A stretch of 64,000 nucleotides of DNA from Marinobacter sediminum (GCF_023657445.1 NZ_JAGTWY010000001.1:620001-684000); one strand, 5' to 3'. Positions 27,709 to 37,047 are shown, counted from the first letter of the stretch. The notes: a model not told the origin generated them from the sequence alone. Made by a program: numbers and translations.

Positions 27709-28056
27709 TTAAGCGTTGGAAAACTGTTTGGCCCATTCATCGGCCTTGAAGCCGACAGAAACAGAACCTTCATGCTCGACTACCGGCCGTTTAATGATCG
27801 AAGGGTTCTCGAGCATGATGTCATGGGCGGATTGGGCGCTAATGGTATCACGAACCTCGTCAGGAAGTTTGCGCCAGGTGGTGCCACGGCGGTTGATCAG
27901 GATTTCCCAGCCGACAGCTTCTTCCCAGTTACTCAGCAGGGCATCATCCAGCCCGTCTTTTCTGAAGTCGTGAAACTCGTAGGCGATGCCTTGTTCATCC
28001 AGCCACTTTCGGGCCTTTTTGACGGTATCGCAATTCTTGATGCCGTAGATCTTCAT
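27709..28056 (-). CDS. yffB: ArsC/Spx-family protein YffB
   Basis: A 115-residue thioredoxin-fold protein related to arsenate reductase ArsC and Spx, of unsettled function. The start MKIYGIKNCDTVKKARKWL has a single Cys9 at the ArsC active-site position; the rest (NRRGTTWRKL, MLENPSIIKRPVVEH) follows the ArsC plan, including the Arg that binds oxyanions in ArsC. ATG 28056 overlaps the stop codon of dapC (ATGA), so it is translationally coupled. In many gammaproteobacteria this gene is next to dapE or dapD, as here. The frame upstream of 28056 mirrors dapC. Confidence 0.88.
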   Translation of the reverse strand: MKIYGIKNCDTVKKARKWLDEQGIAYEFHDFRKDGLDDALLSNWEEAVGWEILINRRGTTWRKLPDEVRDTISAQSAHDIMLENPSIIKRPVVEHEGSVSVGFKADEWAKQFSNA

Positions 28057-29255
28057 GCCTTGTTTGCCTTTACAAATTCGACGATGCGTTTTGCTGCTTC
28101 TACGCATTCTTCCAGAGGAGCGACCAGGGCCATGCGCACCCGGTTCTCTCCCGGATTGTGGCCATCCACTGTTCGGGAGAGGTAGCGCCCGGGAAGCACG
28201 TGCACGTTCTGCTGGGCAGACAGGTCGCGGGCAAAGGTCTCGTCGTCCATGGGCGTTTTCGGCCATAGATAGAAGCCTGCGTCCGGAAACTCGACATCCA
28301 TGACCTCGCGAAGAATCGGTACCACTGCTTCAAATTTCGCGCGGTAGGCCGCCCGGTTCTCTCGCACGTGATCCTCATCCTGCCAGGCTGCAATGCTGGC
28401 CAGCTGATTGTGGATCGGCATGGCGCAGCCGTGATAGGTGCGGTACTTCAGGTAACCTTTGAGGATACTGGAATCTCCGGCTACGAAGCCCGAGCGGAGC
28501 CCTGGCAGGTTGCTGCGCTTGGACAGGCTGTGGAACACCACGCAACGGGCGAAATCATCCCGGCCGATCGCCGCACAGGCCTGGAGCAGCCCTTCAGGGG
28601 GATTGTTCTCGTCCGGATAAAGCTCCGAATAACATTCGTCGGAAGCGACAATGAAATCGTGCCGATCAGCCAGCTCAATCACTTTCACCAGGATCTCGCG
28701 GGGGATCACTGAACCACTCGGGTTGCCCGGGGAGCACAGGAAGAGTACCTGGCAATCTTGCCAGACGGTTTCTGGCACATTGTCAAAATCAGGAATGAAC
28801 CCGTTTGATGCGTCACAAGGCAGGTAAACCGGCGTGGCTCCCGCCAGAAAGGCTGCCCCTTCATAAACCTGATAGAACGGATTCGGGCTGACAACGGTTG
28901 CTTTGTCGCTTGTGGCCACAACGGACTGAACCAGCGAAAAAATACCCTCCCGGGTGCCGTTAACCGGAACGATATTCTCCGCCGGGCTCAGCGATCCGGG
29001 CTTGAGGTGGAAGCGACGGGTAGCCCATTGACTGATTGCTTCGCGCAACTCGTCGGTGCCTTTGGTGGTCGGGTAGTTTGCGAGCTTGTCCAGATTATCT
29101 GCGATAACCTGCTTCACGAATCCGGGCGACGGATGCTTGGGTTCTCCGATTCCCAGGGAAATAGGCGTTAGATGCTCGGGTGTGGAGATGCCGGCTTTGA
29201 GCTTGGTCAGTTTCTCGAAAGGGTAGGGGTGGAGCCTGTCCAGATTTGGATTCAT
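28053..29255 (-). CDS. dapC: N-succinyldiaminopimelate aminotransferase
   Basis: A PLP-dependent fold-type I aminotransferase of 400 residues that makes N-succinyl-LL-diaminopimelate. Typical segments are NYPTTKGTDELREAI, NPFYQVYEGAAFLAGA, LCSPGNPSGSVI (substrate-binding Asn), VASDECYSELY (Asp that binds the PLP ring nitrogen) and the PLP lysine in FHSLSKRSNLPGLRSGF. Position between glnD and dapD supports DapC rather than another aminotransferase. The start ATG overlaps the glnD stop and its own stop overlaps yffB, both as ATGA. Confidence 0.93.
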   Translation of the reverse strand: MNPNLDRLHPYPFEKLTKLKAGISTPEHLTPISLGIGEPKHPSPGFVKQVIADNLDKLANYPTTKGTDELREAISQWATRRFHLKPGSLSPAENIVPVNGTREGIFSLVQSVVATSDKATVVSPNPFYQVYEGAAFLAGATPVYLPCDASNGFIPDFDNVPETVWQDCQVLFLCSPGNPSGSVIPREILVKVIELADRHDFIVASDECYSELYPDENNPPEGLLQACAAIGRDDFARCVVFHSLSKRSNLPGLRSGFVAGDSSILKGYLKYRTYHGCAMPIHNQLASIAAWQDEDHVRENRAAYRAKFEAVVPILREVMDVEFPDAGFYLWPKTPMDDETFARDLSAQQNVHVLPGRYLSRTVDGHNPGENRVRMALVAPLEECVEAAKRIVEFVKANKA

Positions 29256-31897
29256 TGAATATCGTCCAGCATTTTACAGAGGTCTCGCTGCAGGTCGTGG
29301 CACTTCCCGGGGTCGCGAAGAGGTTCGCCGTTTTCGTCCGTGACAAAAAATACGTCCTCAACCCGCTCGCCCAGCGTGGCGATCTTTGCGTTGGCCAGAC
29401 GTACCCGGTGTTCAAGGAGTACCTGCCCGATTCTGGCCAAAAGGCCGGCGCGGTCAGGGGTAATAACTTCCATGACCGTACGCTGGTTGACCGTATCGTT
29501 AGAGAAGGTCACCTCGGTCGGGAAAGCAAAGTGCTTGAGTTGTCGGGGAGTTCGTCGGTGAATGATGTTCGGATAGTCGTCCGGATCATCCAGTTCCTCG
29601 ATCAACCGGGTGCGCACCCGCTCCTTGCGGGCCGGGTCTACTCCCAGGGGCTGACTCTGATCGTCCAGAACCACGTATGAGCTGATTGAGCACGGGCCGG
29701 CGCTTGAACTGATTCTCGCATCTACGATGTTCAGGTTGAGCTGTTCCAGAACGGCGGTAGTCGCAGCGAAAAGTGCGACCCGATCCTTCATGTAGATAAT
29801 GATCTGTGAGTAGCCATCGGTGGGCCCACCCCGGGTGTCGCGTATCAGGACCAGTGGATCGGGGTTGTCCCCATGTCGGATAATGGCGGCGGTTTGCCAG
29901 GCAATATCCACCGTGGAGTCCTGCAGGAAGTAGTCCTCATCCACCGTTTCCCAGATGCGGTCGATCTGTTCGTCGGTCATGTTCTGGGCGTGCAGGATCT
30001 CTCTCGCTTCTGACTGGGTCGCACTGACCCACTCATGGCGGTTAACCGGTGTTTCGGTGCCACGACGAAGAGCCCGCTTGGCCTCAATGTAAAGCTGGCG
30101 AAGCAGGGATGCCCGCCAGGTGTTCCACAGTTTCGGATTGGTGGCGCTGATATCGCACACCGTTAACACATACAGGTAATCCAGGTGTGCCTGGCTGGGA
30201 ACGGACTGTGCGAAGTCGTGAATGATATCCGGATCTGAAATGTCCTTGCGCTGTGCTGTCATCGACATCAGCAGATGATTCTCTATGAGCCATGAAATCA
30301 GCTTGGTATCCCGCTCACTGAGATGATGCCTCTCGCAGAAAGCCTCGGCATCGATAGCACCGAGTTCGGAATGATCGCCACCGCGACCCTTGGCGACATC
30401 GTGATAGAGGCCGGCAATGAACAGGGTCTCGAGTTTTGGCAGCCGGTGGATCAGGCGCGAGGCCAGGGGGTACTCAGATTGGGCTTCGGTGCCGCCAAGC
30501 CTGACCATGTTCCGGATGACACGCATTGTGTGTGCGTCGACCGTATAGATGTGAAAAAGGTCGTGCTGCATCTGGCCGATGATCTGACCGAATTCCGGCA
30601 GGTAGCGCCCCAGCACGTTGTACTTCTTCATGGCGGACAGCGTCTGATCCAGAGAATGCGGTGTCCGCAACAACTCCATGAATAACGTGGTTACTGCCAG
30701 ATCGCAGCGGAACGCATCGTCAATCAGGTGGCGGTGCGCCCGCAGTGAGCGGATTGTGGTCGCCCGGATCCCCTTGATTTCCGGGTGATGGGCCATCAGC
30801 ACAAAGATCTCCATGATGGCGTAGGGGGCGTAGGCGAATACCTGATTGTTTACCGCCTCTATATAGAGGTTGCGCATCTGGAAGCGCTTGTTGAGCGGCT
30901 GGATGTCATCTTCGGTGCCAGTGCCCAGAATTGCCTCGTCGTAGTATTGGAGGATCACATCCGTGAGCTCGGCCAGTGCCAGTACCGTTCTGTAATAGGA
31001 TTGCATCATCAGCTCAACGCCGAGACGCTTGCCCTCGTCCCGGTAACCAAGCATCTGGGCCAAAGCCCTCTGGTGGTCAAACAGGAGCCTGTTTTCGTTG
31101 CGGTCTGCCAGCAACTGAAGGCCGTAGCGCAGCTGCCAGAGGAAGGTCTCACCCTGGAACAGAATCTGGTGCTCTTCCTCGGTGAGAATGCTGAAACGGG
31201 TCAGGTCAGCGATATTTTGAAGGCCGAAATGCCGCTTGGTGATCCAGCCGATGGTCTGGATATCCCTCAGGGCTCCCGGGGAGCCTTTAACGTTGGGCTC
31301 AAGGTTGTATTCGGTATCGCCATATTTGTTATGGCGCTCCCGCTGTTCTTCCCGCTTCGCGATGAAATAGTCGCGGTCGCTACTTACGTTGTCGGAATAG
31401 ACCTGTTCGCTGAGTTCGTGGCGAAGCTCGTCGGGGCCAGCAATTGTGCGCGTTTCAAGCAGGTTGGTCAGGATGGTGACATCTTCGCGTGCCGCTTTCT
31501 TGTTTTCTTCAATGCTGCGGACACTGTGGCCGATGTCGAGCCTCAGGTCCCAGAGCAGAGTTACAAAGGCACCGAGATCTTCGTGCCAGCTGTCTTCAAT
31601 GCCGGCTTTTGTCAGAATCAGCAGATCAATGTCGGAGTGGGGGTGCAGTTCACCCCGGCCGTAACCGCCAACTGCAACCAATGCGATGTCAGGTGAGCTG
31701 GAAAAGGGGTACCGGTTCCAGGTCAGTCGCAGGACCGTGTCGACGGTGTCGGCCCTGGACTGGACCAGGGCGCGAACATCTGCGCCCTGGCGGAACGCTT
31801 CGGCGTCGGAATTGTACCTTTCCCGTAGCAGCTCTCGGGCAGCTGAAACGGGGGAGACGTCGTTGCTGATGCGGGATTCCAGCTCGCTCAGGTCCAC
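29252..31897 (-). CDS. glnD: PII uridylyltransferase/uridylyl-removing enzyme
   Basis: Senses glutamine and adds or removes UMP on PII proteins to control nitrogen assimilation. The 881-residue protein has the normal four-part layout: nucleotidyltransferase domain (GGYGRGELHPHSDIDLLIL), a linker, the HD domain (FIAGLYHDVAKGRGGDHSELGA) and two C-terminal ACT domains (DRVALFAATTAVLEQLNLNI; TPDRAGLLARIGQVLLEH). All metal-binding motifs look intact. The start is GTG 31897, one base beyond the map stop codon; no ATG is available nearby. It overlaps dapC by 4 bases. Confidence 0.96.
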   Translation of the reverse strand: MDLSELESRISNDVSPVSAARELLRERYNSDAEAFRQGADVRALVQSRADTVDTVLRLTWNRYPFSSSPDIALVAVGGYGRGELHPHSDIDLLILTKAGIEDSWHEDLGAFVTLLWDLRLDIGHSVRSIEENKKAAREDVTILTNLLETRTIAGPDELRHELSEQVYSDNVSSDRDYFIAKREEQRERHNKYGDTEYNLEPNVKGSPGALRDIQTIGWITKRHFGLQNIADLTRFSILTEEEHQILFQGETFLWQLRYGLQLLADRNENRLLFDHQRALAQMLGYRDEGKRLGVELMMQSYYRTVLALAELTDVILQYYDEAILGTGTEDDIQPLNKRFQMRNLYIEAVNNQVFAYAPYAIMEIFVLMAHHPEIKGIRATTIRSLRAHRHLIDDAFRCDLAVTTLFMELLRTPHSLDQTLSAMKKYNVLGRYLPEFGQIIGQMQHDLFHIYTVDAHTMRVIRNMVRLGGTEAQSEYPLASRLIHRLPKLETLFIAGLYHDVAKGRGGDHSELGAIDAEAFCERHHLSERDTKLISWLIENHLLMSMTAQRKDISDPDIIHDFAQSVPSQAHLDYLYVLTVCDISATNPKLWNTWRASLLRQLYIEAKRALRRGTETPVNRHEWVSATQSEAREILHAQNMTDEQIDRIWETVDEDYFLQDSTVDIAWQTAAIIRHGDNPDPLVLIRDTRGGPTDGYSQIIIYMKDRVALFAATTAVLEQLNLNIVDARISSSAGPCSISSYVVLDDQSQPLGVDPARKERVRTRLIEELDDPDDYPNIIHRRTPRQLKHFAFPTEVTFSNDTVNQRTVMEVITPDRAGLLARIGQVLLEHRVRLANAKIATLGERVEDVFFVTDENGEPLRDPGKCHDLQRDLCKMLDDIQ

Positions 31898-32668
31898 TTA
31901 GAAGGACTCTTCCAATCGTTTGGTGAGAACCTCGTGGCCATCAGCGGTTACAAGAATAGTATGTTCCCACTGGGCGGAAAGCTTGTGATCCTTGGTAACC
32001 ACAGTCCAGCCGTCCGGCAGCAGTTTGGTCTGGTACTTGCCCTGGTTAATCATGGGTTCAATGGTAAATATCATACCTTCTTTCAACTCCAGGCCAGTGC
32101 CGGGTTTGCCGTAATGCATGACCTGAGGCTCTTCATGGAACACCTTGCCGATACCATGGCCACAGTAGTCACGTACCACCGAGTACCGGTGTTTCTCGGC
32201 ATGTTGTTGAATCGCATGGCCTATATCACCGAGACGGGAGCCCGGTTTGACCAGTTCAATACCTTTATATAGGCATTCCTGGGTAATCTGGATGAGTCGC
32301 TCGGTTCCGGGCTTCGGTTTTCCGACTATCCACATCTTGCTGGTGTCACCGTGGTATTCATCTTTAATGACGGTTACATCAATGTTGAGGATATCTCCTT
32401 CCTTCAGGATTTTCTTCTCTGAAGGAATGCCGTGACAGATAACGTGGTTCACAGACGTGCATACGGACTTCGGAAAGCCCTTATAATTGAGAGGAGCCGG
32501 AATCGCCTTCTGTTCATTCACGATGTATTCGTGACAGATTCGGTCGATTTCTTCGGTGCTGACACCGGGCTTGATGTGCTCATCAATCATTTCGAGAACT
32601 TCTGCGGCCAGGCGGCCGGCTACGCGCATCTTTTCAATTTCTTCCGGAGTCTTGATCGATACCTGCAT
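31898..32668 (-). CDS. map: Methionine aminopeptidase, type I
   Basis: Removes the initiator methionine from nascent proteins. The 256-residue enzyme has all five metal ligands of the family: Asp in ILNIDVTVIKDEYHGDTSKM (two), His in YCGHGIGKVFHEEPQ, and Glu in FTIEPMIN and QWEHTILV. ATG 32668 (MQVSIKTPEEIEKMR) is preferred because GGGAAG lies just upstream; ATG 32680 adds four residues and lacks a ribosome site. It is first of the leftward operon and is divergent from rpsB across ~257 bases. Map beside rpsB is a common gammaproteobacterial arrangement. Confidence 0.96.
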   Translation of the reverse strand: MQVSIKTPEEIEKMRVAGRLAAEVLEMIDEHIKPGVSTEEIDRICHEYIVNEQKAIPAPLNYKGFPKSVCTSVNHVICHGIPSEKKILKEGDILNIDVTVIKDEYHGDTSKMWIVGKPKPGTERLIQITQECLYKGIELVKPGSRLGDIGHAIQQHAEKHRYSVVRDYCGHGIGKVFHEEPQVMHYGKPGTGLELKEGMIFTIEPMINQGKYQTKLLPDGWTVVTKDHKLSAQWEHTILVTADGHEVLTKRLEESF

Positions 32669-32750
32669 CGGGCTTCCCATTGATTTGTATCAAAACGGCA
32701 TTTTAAGGGGCTGAGTGACTTGGTACAAGGAAGGTTGCTCGCAAAAATAA

Positions 32751-32872
32751 TGGCGTTTTCGGGCCGGTTTATGGTATAAACGCGCCCGCCGGAAACGAAT
32801 CCGGCAAATTCACACACGTGTCGGCACGTTGTCCCAGGGTGCCTCCCTTCATGTAATTAGAATGAGGGCGGG
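32751..32872 (+). promoter_or_regulatory. rpsB promoter and structured mRNA leader
   Basis: A candidate extended -10 (TGGTATAAA, hexamer 32775-32780) with a weak -35 (TGGCGT, 32751-32756) would start transcription near 32787. The leader then contains a hairpin CCCTTCAT/ATGAGGG (32845-32868, one bulge) and a GC-rich stretch before the rpsB ribosome site. In E. coli ribosomal protein S2 represses its own operon through a structured leader; a like role here is inferred from position and structure only. Confidence 0.45.
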
Positions 32873-32925
32873 TTGGGTCAATCGGACGCGTGGAGGACTA
32901 ACCCGAAGCTAAAAAGGTAAATATC

Positions 32926-33678
32926 ATGGCTCAGGTAAATATGCGTGACCTGCTAAAGGCAGGTGCTCACTTCGGTCACCAGACTCGCTACTGGAACCCG
33001 AAAATGTCGAAGTTCATCTTCGGCGCCCGTAACAAGATTCACATCATCAACCTTGAGCAGACTGTTCCTGCCATGAACGATGCGCTGAAATTCGTTCAGC
33101 AGCTGGCAGAGAGCAAGAACAAGATCCTGTTCGTTGGTACCAAGCGTGCCGCGGCCAAGATCGTCAAGGAAGAAGCAGAGCGCGCTGGCCAGCCGTTCGT
33201 TAACCATCGCTGGCTTGGTGGCATGCTGACCAACTACAAGACCATCCGCCAGTCTATCCGTCGCTACCGCGATCTGGATGCCCAGAGCAAAGACGGTACT
33301 TTCGATAAGCTGACCAAGAAAGAAGCTCTCGAGCGTACCCGTGAGATGGATAAGCTTGAGCGCTCCATTGGCGGTATCAAGGACATGGGCGGCCTGCCGG
33401 ACGCACTGTTTGTTATCGATGTTGACCACGAGCGTATCGCTATCAAGGAAGCCAACAAGCTGGGCATTCCTGTAATCGGTGTTGTTGATACCAACAGCGA
33501 TCCGGACGGTGTTGACTACGTAATTCCGGGTAACGATGACGCCATTCGTGCGATCCAGATCTACGTGAAAGCTGTTGCTGACACCTGCATGGATGCGTCT
33601 CAGTCTGCAAGTTCAGGCGCTGACGAGTTTGTCGAAGTCAGTGAAGACGCTGAAGGTGCCGCTCCGGCCGCTGAGTAA
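32926..33678 (+). CDS. rpsB: 30S ribosomal protein S2
   Basis: Small-subunit ribosomal protein of 250 residues. Diagnostic segments are [22 protein letters not shown] at the start, [37 protein letters not shown] and [21 protein letters not shown]; the acidic tail ([13 protein letters not shown]) is typical of gammaproteobacteria. AAAAAGGT precedes the ATG. It begins the rpsB-tsf-pyrH-frr block. A hairpin in the gap to tsf may adjust relative expression. Confidence 0.98.
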   Translation: MAQVNMRDLLKAGAHFGHQTRYWNPKMSKFIFGARNKIHIINLEQTVPAMNDALKFVQQLAESKNKILFVGTKRAAAKIVKEEAERAGQPFVNHRWLGGMLTNYKTIRQSIRRYRDLDAQSKDGTFDKLTKKEALERTREMDKLERSIGGIKDMGGLPDALFVIDVDHERIAIKEANKLGIPVIGVVDTNSDPDGVDYVIPGNDDAIRAIQIYVKAVADTCMDASQSASSGADEFVEVSEDAEGAAPAAE

Positions 33679-33705
33679 ACCCTCAGCTTCACGTTTGAGA
33701 TGTAC

Positions 33706-33737
33706 GGTATGCCCGAATATTTTTCCTCGGGCATACC
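33706..33737 (+). terminator. Hairpin (probable attenuator) between rpsB and tsf
   Basis: GGTATGCCCGA, a 10-base loop ATATTTTTCC and TCGGGCATACC form a perfect 11-bp stem. It is followed by TTCCTACC rather than a T-run, so it probably causes partial termination or mRNA protection rather than a full stop; a partial terminator is known at this place in E. coli. Confidence 0.55.
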
Positions 33738-33773
33738 TTCCTACCGAATTCGGAACAGTTAAGAGGATTGAAC

Positions 33774-34643
33774 ATGGCTGCAATTACCGCTGCAATGGTC
33801 AAAGAGCTGCGTGAGCGTACCGGTCTTGGCATGATGGAGTGCAAGAAAGCACTGGTAGAAGCCGAAGGCAGTGTTGATGACGCAATTGAAGAGCTGCGCA
33901 AGTCTTCCGGCCTGAAAGCCGCCAAGAAAGCTGGCCGCACCGCTGCTGAAGGCGCTTCACTGATCAAGATTTCTGACGACAACACCGTTGCGTTCATTCT
34001 GGAGGTTAACTCCGAGACCGACTTCGTTGCCCGCGATGACAACTTCATAAACTTCGCCAACGATGTGCTGGGCGTGGCTTTCGAGAAAGGCGAAACTGAC
34101 GTTGCCAAACTGATGGAAGGCGATCTGGAAGCCAAGCGCGAAGCGCTGGTTCAGAAGATCGGCGAGAACATCACTGTTCGTCGTGTCATTAAGGTTGAAG
34201 GTCCTGTTGTTGGTGGCTATGTCCACAGCAATAGCAAGATCGCCTCTGTCGTTGCCCTGACTGCCGGTGACCCGGAAGTGGCTCGCGATATCGCCATGCA
34301 CGCCGCTGCCGTTAATCCGCGTGTGGGCAAGCCGGAAGATATGCCGGCTGAAGAGCTCGAGAGAGAGAAAGACGTCATCAAGGCCCAGCCGGATATGGAA
34401 GGCAAGCCTGACGAGATCGTTGAAAAGATGATGGGCGGCCGCATCAAGAAATTCCTCAAGGAAAACAGCCTTGTTGAGCAGCCTTTCGTCAAGAATCCGG
34501 ACCAGACCGTCGGTGAACTGATCAAGTCCGCTGGTGGTGAACTGGTCACTTTTGTTCGCCTGGAAGTGGGCGAAGGCATTGAGAAGGAAGAAGTAGACTT
34601 TGCTGCCGAAGTTGCTGCTGCGGCTGGCACAAGCAAGGCCTGA
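33774..34643 (+). CDS. tsf: Elongation factor Ts
   Basis: Nucleotide exchange factor for EF-Tu. The 289-residue protein begins [27 protein letters not shown], the conserved N-terminal UBA-like domain, followed by the core with [15 protein letters not shown], the hallmark that touches EF-Tu, and the C-terminal segments [19 protein letters not shown] and [14 protein letters not shown] 33774 is used, with AAGAGGA upstream; the TTG at 33768 in the same frame is not needed. The pyrH gene follows after a 183-base structured spacer. Confidence 0.98.
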   Translation: MAAITAAMVKELRERTGLGMMECKKALVEAEGSVDDAIEELRKSSGLKAAKKAGRTAAEGASLIKISDDNTVAFILEVNSETDFVARDDNFINFANDVLGVAFEKGETDVAKLMEGDLEAKREALVQKIGENITVRRVIKVEGPVVGGYVHSNSKIASVVALTAGDPEVARDIAMHAAAVNPRVGKPEDMPAEELEREKDVIKAQPDMEGKPDEIVEKMMGGRIKKFLKENSLVEQPFVKNPDQTVGELIKSAGGELVTFVRLEVGEGIEKEEVDFAAEVAAAAGTSKA

Positions 34644-34654
34644 TCCTTCGTTCG

Positions 34655-34863
34655 GCACTGCAGGGTGTTGTTTGCAGTGCTACCTGAGTCTGCCACGTTA
34701 GCCGGGAATTCCCGGTTTTCGTGGCGGGCTTGTATCTGAGATACCCCTTTTCGAGGAGTATGTCAGATACAAGCCTGCGACGCGTATCACGCCGGATAGC
34801 AGCCAACAGACGAAAAGGGGATCACCATGCCGACATCATCGAAAACCCAGCCCAGATACAAGC
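34655..34863 (+). promoter_or_regulatory. Structured leader of pyrH with alternative pairing
   Basis: Three hairpins lie between tsf and pyrH: GCACTGCA/TGCAGTGC (34655-34680); GCCACG enclosing CCGGG-AATT-CCCGG followed by TTTT, closed by CGTGGC (34692-34725), a terminator-like shape; and a long one, GGCTTGTATCTGA (34727-34739) with TCAGATACAAGCC (34763-34775), a perfect 13-bp stem that continues inward with ATACCCC/GGAGTAT. The 11-mer CAGATACAAGC of the 3' arm (34764-34774) recurs exactly at 34853-34863 inside pyrH codons 9-13, so the 5' arm could pair with either copy. Control of UMP kinase synthesis by this switch is inferred. Confidence 0.5.
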
Positions 34864-35555
34864 GTGTTCTGCTCAAGCTCAGTGGCGAGGCCCTGATGGG
34901 GGAGCACGAATTCGGTATTGATCCCAAAGTTCTTGACCGTATGGCCCTCGAAATTGGTGCCCTGATAGGCATCGGTGTTCAGGTCGGGCTGGTTATTGGG
35001 GGTGGCAACCTGTTCCGCGGTGCTGCACTGAATGCGGCCGGAATGGATCGAGTGACGGGTGATCATATGGGCATGCTGGCCACCGTGATGAACGGTCTGG
35101 CAATGCGGGACGCTCTTGAGCGTTCAAACATCCGTACCCGGGTCATGTCTGCCATACCCATGAGTGGTATTGTGGAGCACTATGATCGTCGCCGTGCGGT
35201 CCGCGATCTGAAAGACGGTGATGTGGTGATTTTTTGTGCCGGTACCGGTAACCCCTTTTTCACCACTGACTCTGCAGCGTGTCTGCGTGGCATTGAGATC
35301 GAGGCTGACGCGGTACTGAAGGCGACTAAGGTCGATGGCGTATACTCTGCGGATCCGTACCTGGATGACACCGCGGAAAAGTACGACTACCTGACGTACG
35401 ATGAGGTGCTGGACAAGAAACTGGGCGTGATGGATCTGACGGCCATTTGTCTGGCCCGCGATCACGGCATACCGCTGCGGGTCTTCGACATGAATCGTGC
35501 CGGCGCGCTGACTCGCATCGTGACAGGTGAAAAAGAAGGTACACTGATTGAATAA
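34827..35555 (+). CDS. pyrH: UMP kinase
   Basis: Phosphorylates UMP to UDP; hexameric bacterial enzyme of the amino-acid-kinase fold, unrelated to eukaryotic UMP/CMP kinases. The 242 residues include [63 protein letters not shown] and [10 protein letters not shown], all standard. AGGGGAT lies before ATG 34827. It is preceded by a highly structured spacer and followed by a hairpin (35564-35589) before frr. Confidence 0.97.
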   Translation: MPTSSKTQPRYKRVLLKLSGEALMGEHEFGIDPKVLDRMALEIGALIGIGVQVGLVIGGGNLFRGAALNAAGMDRVTGDHMGMLATVMNGLAMRDALERSNIRTRVMSAIPMSGIVEHYDRRRAVRDLKDGDVVIFCAGTGNPFFTTDSAACLRGIEIEADAVLKATKVDGVYSADPYLDDTAEKYDYLTYDEVLDKKLGVMDLTAICLARDHGIPLRVFDMNRAGALTRIVTGEKEGTLIE

Positions 35556-35563
35556 TATGGTTT

Positions 35564-35589
35564 TCTGGCCCCTTCTGTTAAGGGCCAGA
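35564..35589 (+). terminator. Hairpin between pyrH and frr
   Basis: TCTGGCCC (35564-35571) pairs with GGGCCAGA (35582-35589), with CTT/AAG extending the stem across one bulge. No T-run follows, so complete termination is unlikely; it may protect or tune the frr message. Confidence 0.4.
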
Positions 35590-35627
35590 GCACGGAATGT
35601 TCTGACGAACGAATTGAGGATGCTGAA

Positions 35628-36185
35628 GTGATTAACGACATCAAATCGGAAGCCGACAAGAAAATGCAAAAGAGCCTGGAGGCTCTGCACTCGGCCTTTA
35701 ACAAAATCCGCACGGGTCGAGCTCACCCGTCGATTCTGGACAGCGTTACGGTCAATTACTATGGCCAGGAGACACCTCTGAAGCAGGTGGCCAGTGTGAA
35801 CGTTGAGGATAACCGGACACTTGCGGTTTCTCCCTGGGAGAAAAGCCTGGTTCCGACCATTGAGAAGGCCATCCTGGCTTCCGACCTGGGGCTGAACCCT
35901 GCAACCAGCGGCGACCTCATCCGTATACCGATGCCCATGCTGACTGAGGAAACCCGCAAAGAGATGGTCAAGCAGGCGAAGGCCGATGCTGAGCATGGTC
36001 GGGTTTCTATCCGCAACGCACGTCGTGATGCCAACAGCATGATCAAGGAGTTGCTGAAGGACAAGGAAATCACCGAAGACGACGAACGTAAAGGTGAGGA
36101 CGAAGTCCAGAAGCTGACCGACCGTTATATCGCGGAAGTCGAGAAGGCACTGAAAGCAAAAGAAGAGGATCTGATGGCGGTTTAA
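35628..36185 (+). CDS. frr: Ribosome recycling factor
   Basis: Splits the post-termination ribosome together with EF-G. The 185-residue, tRNA-shaped protein shows family segments ALHSAFNKIRTGRAHPSILDSV, VNYYGQETPLKQVASV, IRIPMPMLTEETRKEMVKQA and VSIRNARRDANSMIKELLKD. The start is GTG 35628, with TTGAGGATG upstream (GAGG, good spacing); no ATG offers a family-like start. Gap to uppS is short. Confidence 0.97.
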   Translation: MINDIKSEADKKMQKSLEALHSAFNKIRTGRAHPSILDSVTVNYYGQETPLKQVASVNVEDNRTLAVSPWEKSLVPTIEKAILASDLGLNPATSGDLIRIPMPMLTEETRKEMVKQAKADAEHGRVSIRNARRDANSMIKELLKDKEITEDDERKGEDEVQKLTDRYIAEVEKALKAKEEDLMAV

Positions 36186-36254
36186 TCGCCAGGATTCACT
36201 TGCATGCGAACGATACGGCCGGCCAAGAAGTGCTCCGGCCGGACAGGGGATTTC

Positions 36255-37025
36255 ATGACGGGAACTGTATCCGCAGAGATTCCGGAGTCGGCTGATAGTC
36301 GGCCCCGGCATGTGGCCATCATCATGGACGGTAACAACCGTTGGGCGAAGTCGCACCGGCTAACAGGAGTGGCGGGCCACAAGGCCGGAGTGGATGCGGT
36401 CAAGGCTGTGGTGGAAACATGCGCCCGGGAAGGCGTCGAAGTGCTTACCCTGTTTGCGTTTTCCAGCGAGAACTGGCGTCGTCCGAAAGACGAGGTGACG
36501 GCGCTGATGCGGTTGTTCCTGTTTGCCCTCGAGCGTGAAGTCCGCAAGCTGCATCGCAATGATATCCGGCTCAGAATTATTGGGGATCGCTCAGCTTTCA
36601 GTCCTGCCTTGCAGGAGCATATGGAGGAGGCTGAGGAACTCACTCGCAATAATACCCGCATGACCCTGGTGATTGCTGCCAACTACGGTGGCCACTGGGA
36701 CATCGCCCAGGCCTCGCGGCAGGTGGCTGCGCAGGTTCGGAGCGGTCAGCTCGAGCCATCTGACATTACCGATGATCTTATCCAGCAACACCTGAGTATT
36801 GGCGATCTTCCGATGCCGGATCTGATGATTCGTACTGCGGGCGAGCAGCGAATCAGTAATTTCATGCTCTGGCACCTCGCCTACACCGAGCTGTACTTCT
36901 CCCCGGTTTTCTGGCCGGACTTCAAAGAAGACGAGATGCGCAAAGCCTTGCAGGCATATGCCGGGCGCCAGCGCCGTTTTGGCCAGACTGACGATCAAAT
37001 TGCTGCCAAGGCCGCACAACAATAA
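36255..37025 (+). CDS. uppS: Undecaprenyl diphosphate synthase
   Basis: Makes C55 undecaprenyl diphosphate, the lipid carrier of cell-wall synthesis, by cis-condensation of isopentenyl units. RHVAIIMDGNNRWAKSHRLTGVAGHKAG contains the catalytic Asp and the diphosphate-binding loop; TLFAFSSENWRRPKDEV and DLMIRTAGEQRISNFMLWHLAYTELYF are also diagnostic. ATG 36255, with AGGGGA upstream, gives 256 residues, the usual length; ATG 36204 would add 17 residues and cannot be excluded. It precedes cdsA in the envelope block. Confidence 0.95.
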   Translation: MTGTVSAEIPESADSRPRHVAIIMDGNNRWAKSHRLTGVAGHKAGVDAVKAVVETCAREGVEVLTLFAFSSENWRRPKDEVTALMRLFLFALEREVRKLHRNDIRLRIIGDRSAFSPALQEHMEEAEELTRNNTRMTLVIAANYGGHWDIAQASRQVAAQVRSGQLEPSDITDDLIQQHLSIGDLPMPDLMIRTAGEQRISNFMLWHLAYTELYFSPVFWPDFKEDEMRKALQAYAGRQRRFGQTDDQIAAKAAQQ

Positions 37026-37047
37026 CGAAACGATAGCGACGCTCACT

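Noticed and set aside
27073..28185. A 370-codon frame opposite dapD and yffB
   Set aside because: It spans two real genes and an intergenic gap and has no protein-like domain.
34760..34921. Short upstream frame from ATG 34760 overlapping the start of pyrH
   Set aside because: The GAGGAG before it is only one base from the ATG, too close to act as a ribosome site, and the protein has no sensible composition; the bases are better explained as part of the long hairpin.
35124..36356. A 410-codon frame opposite pyrH, frr and the start of uppS
   Set aside because: It crosses three well-identified genes, has no family-like segment and no promoter or ribosome site.
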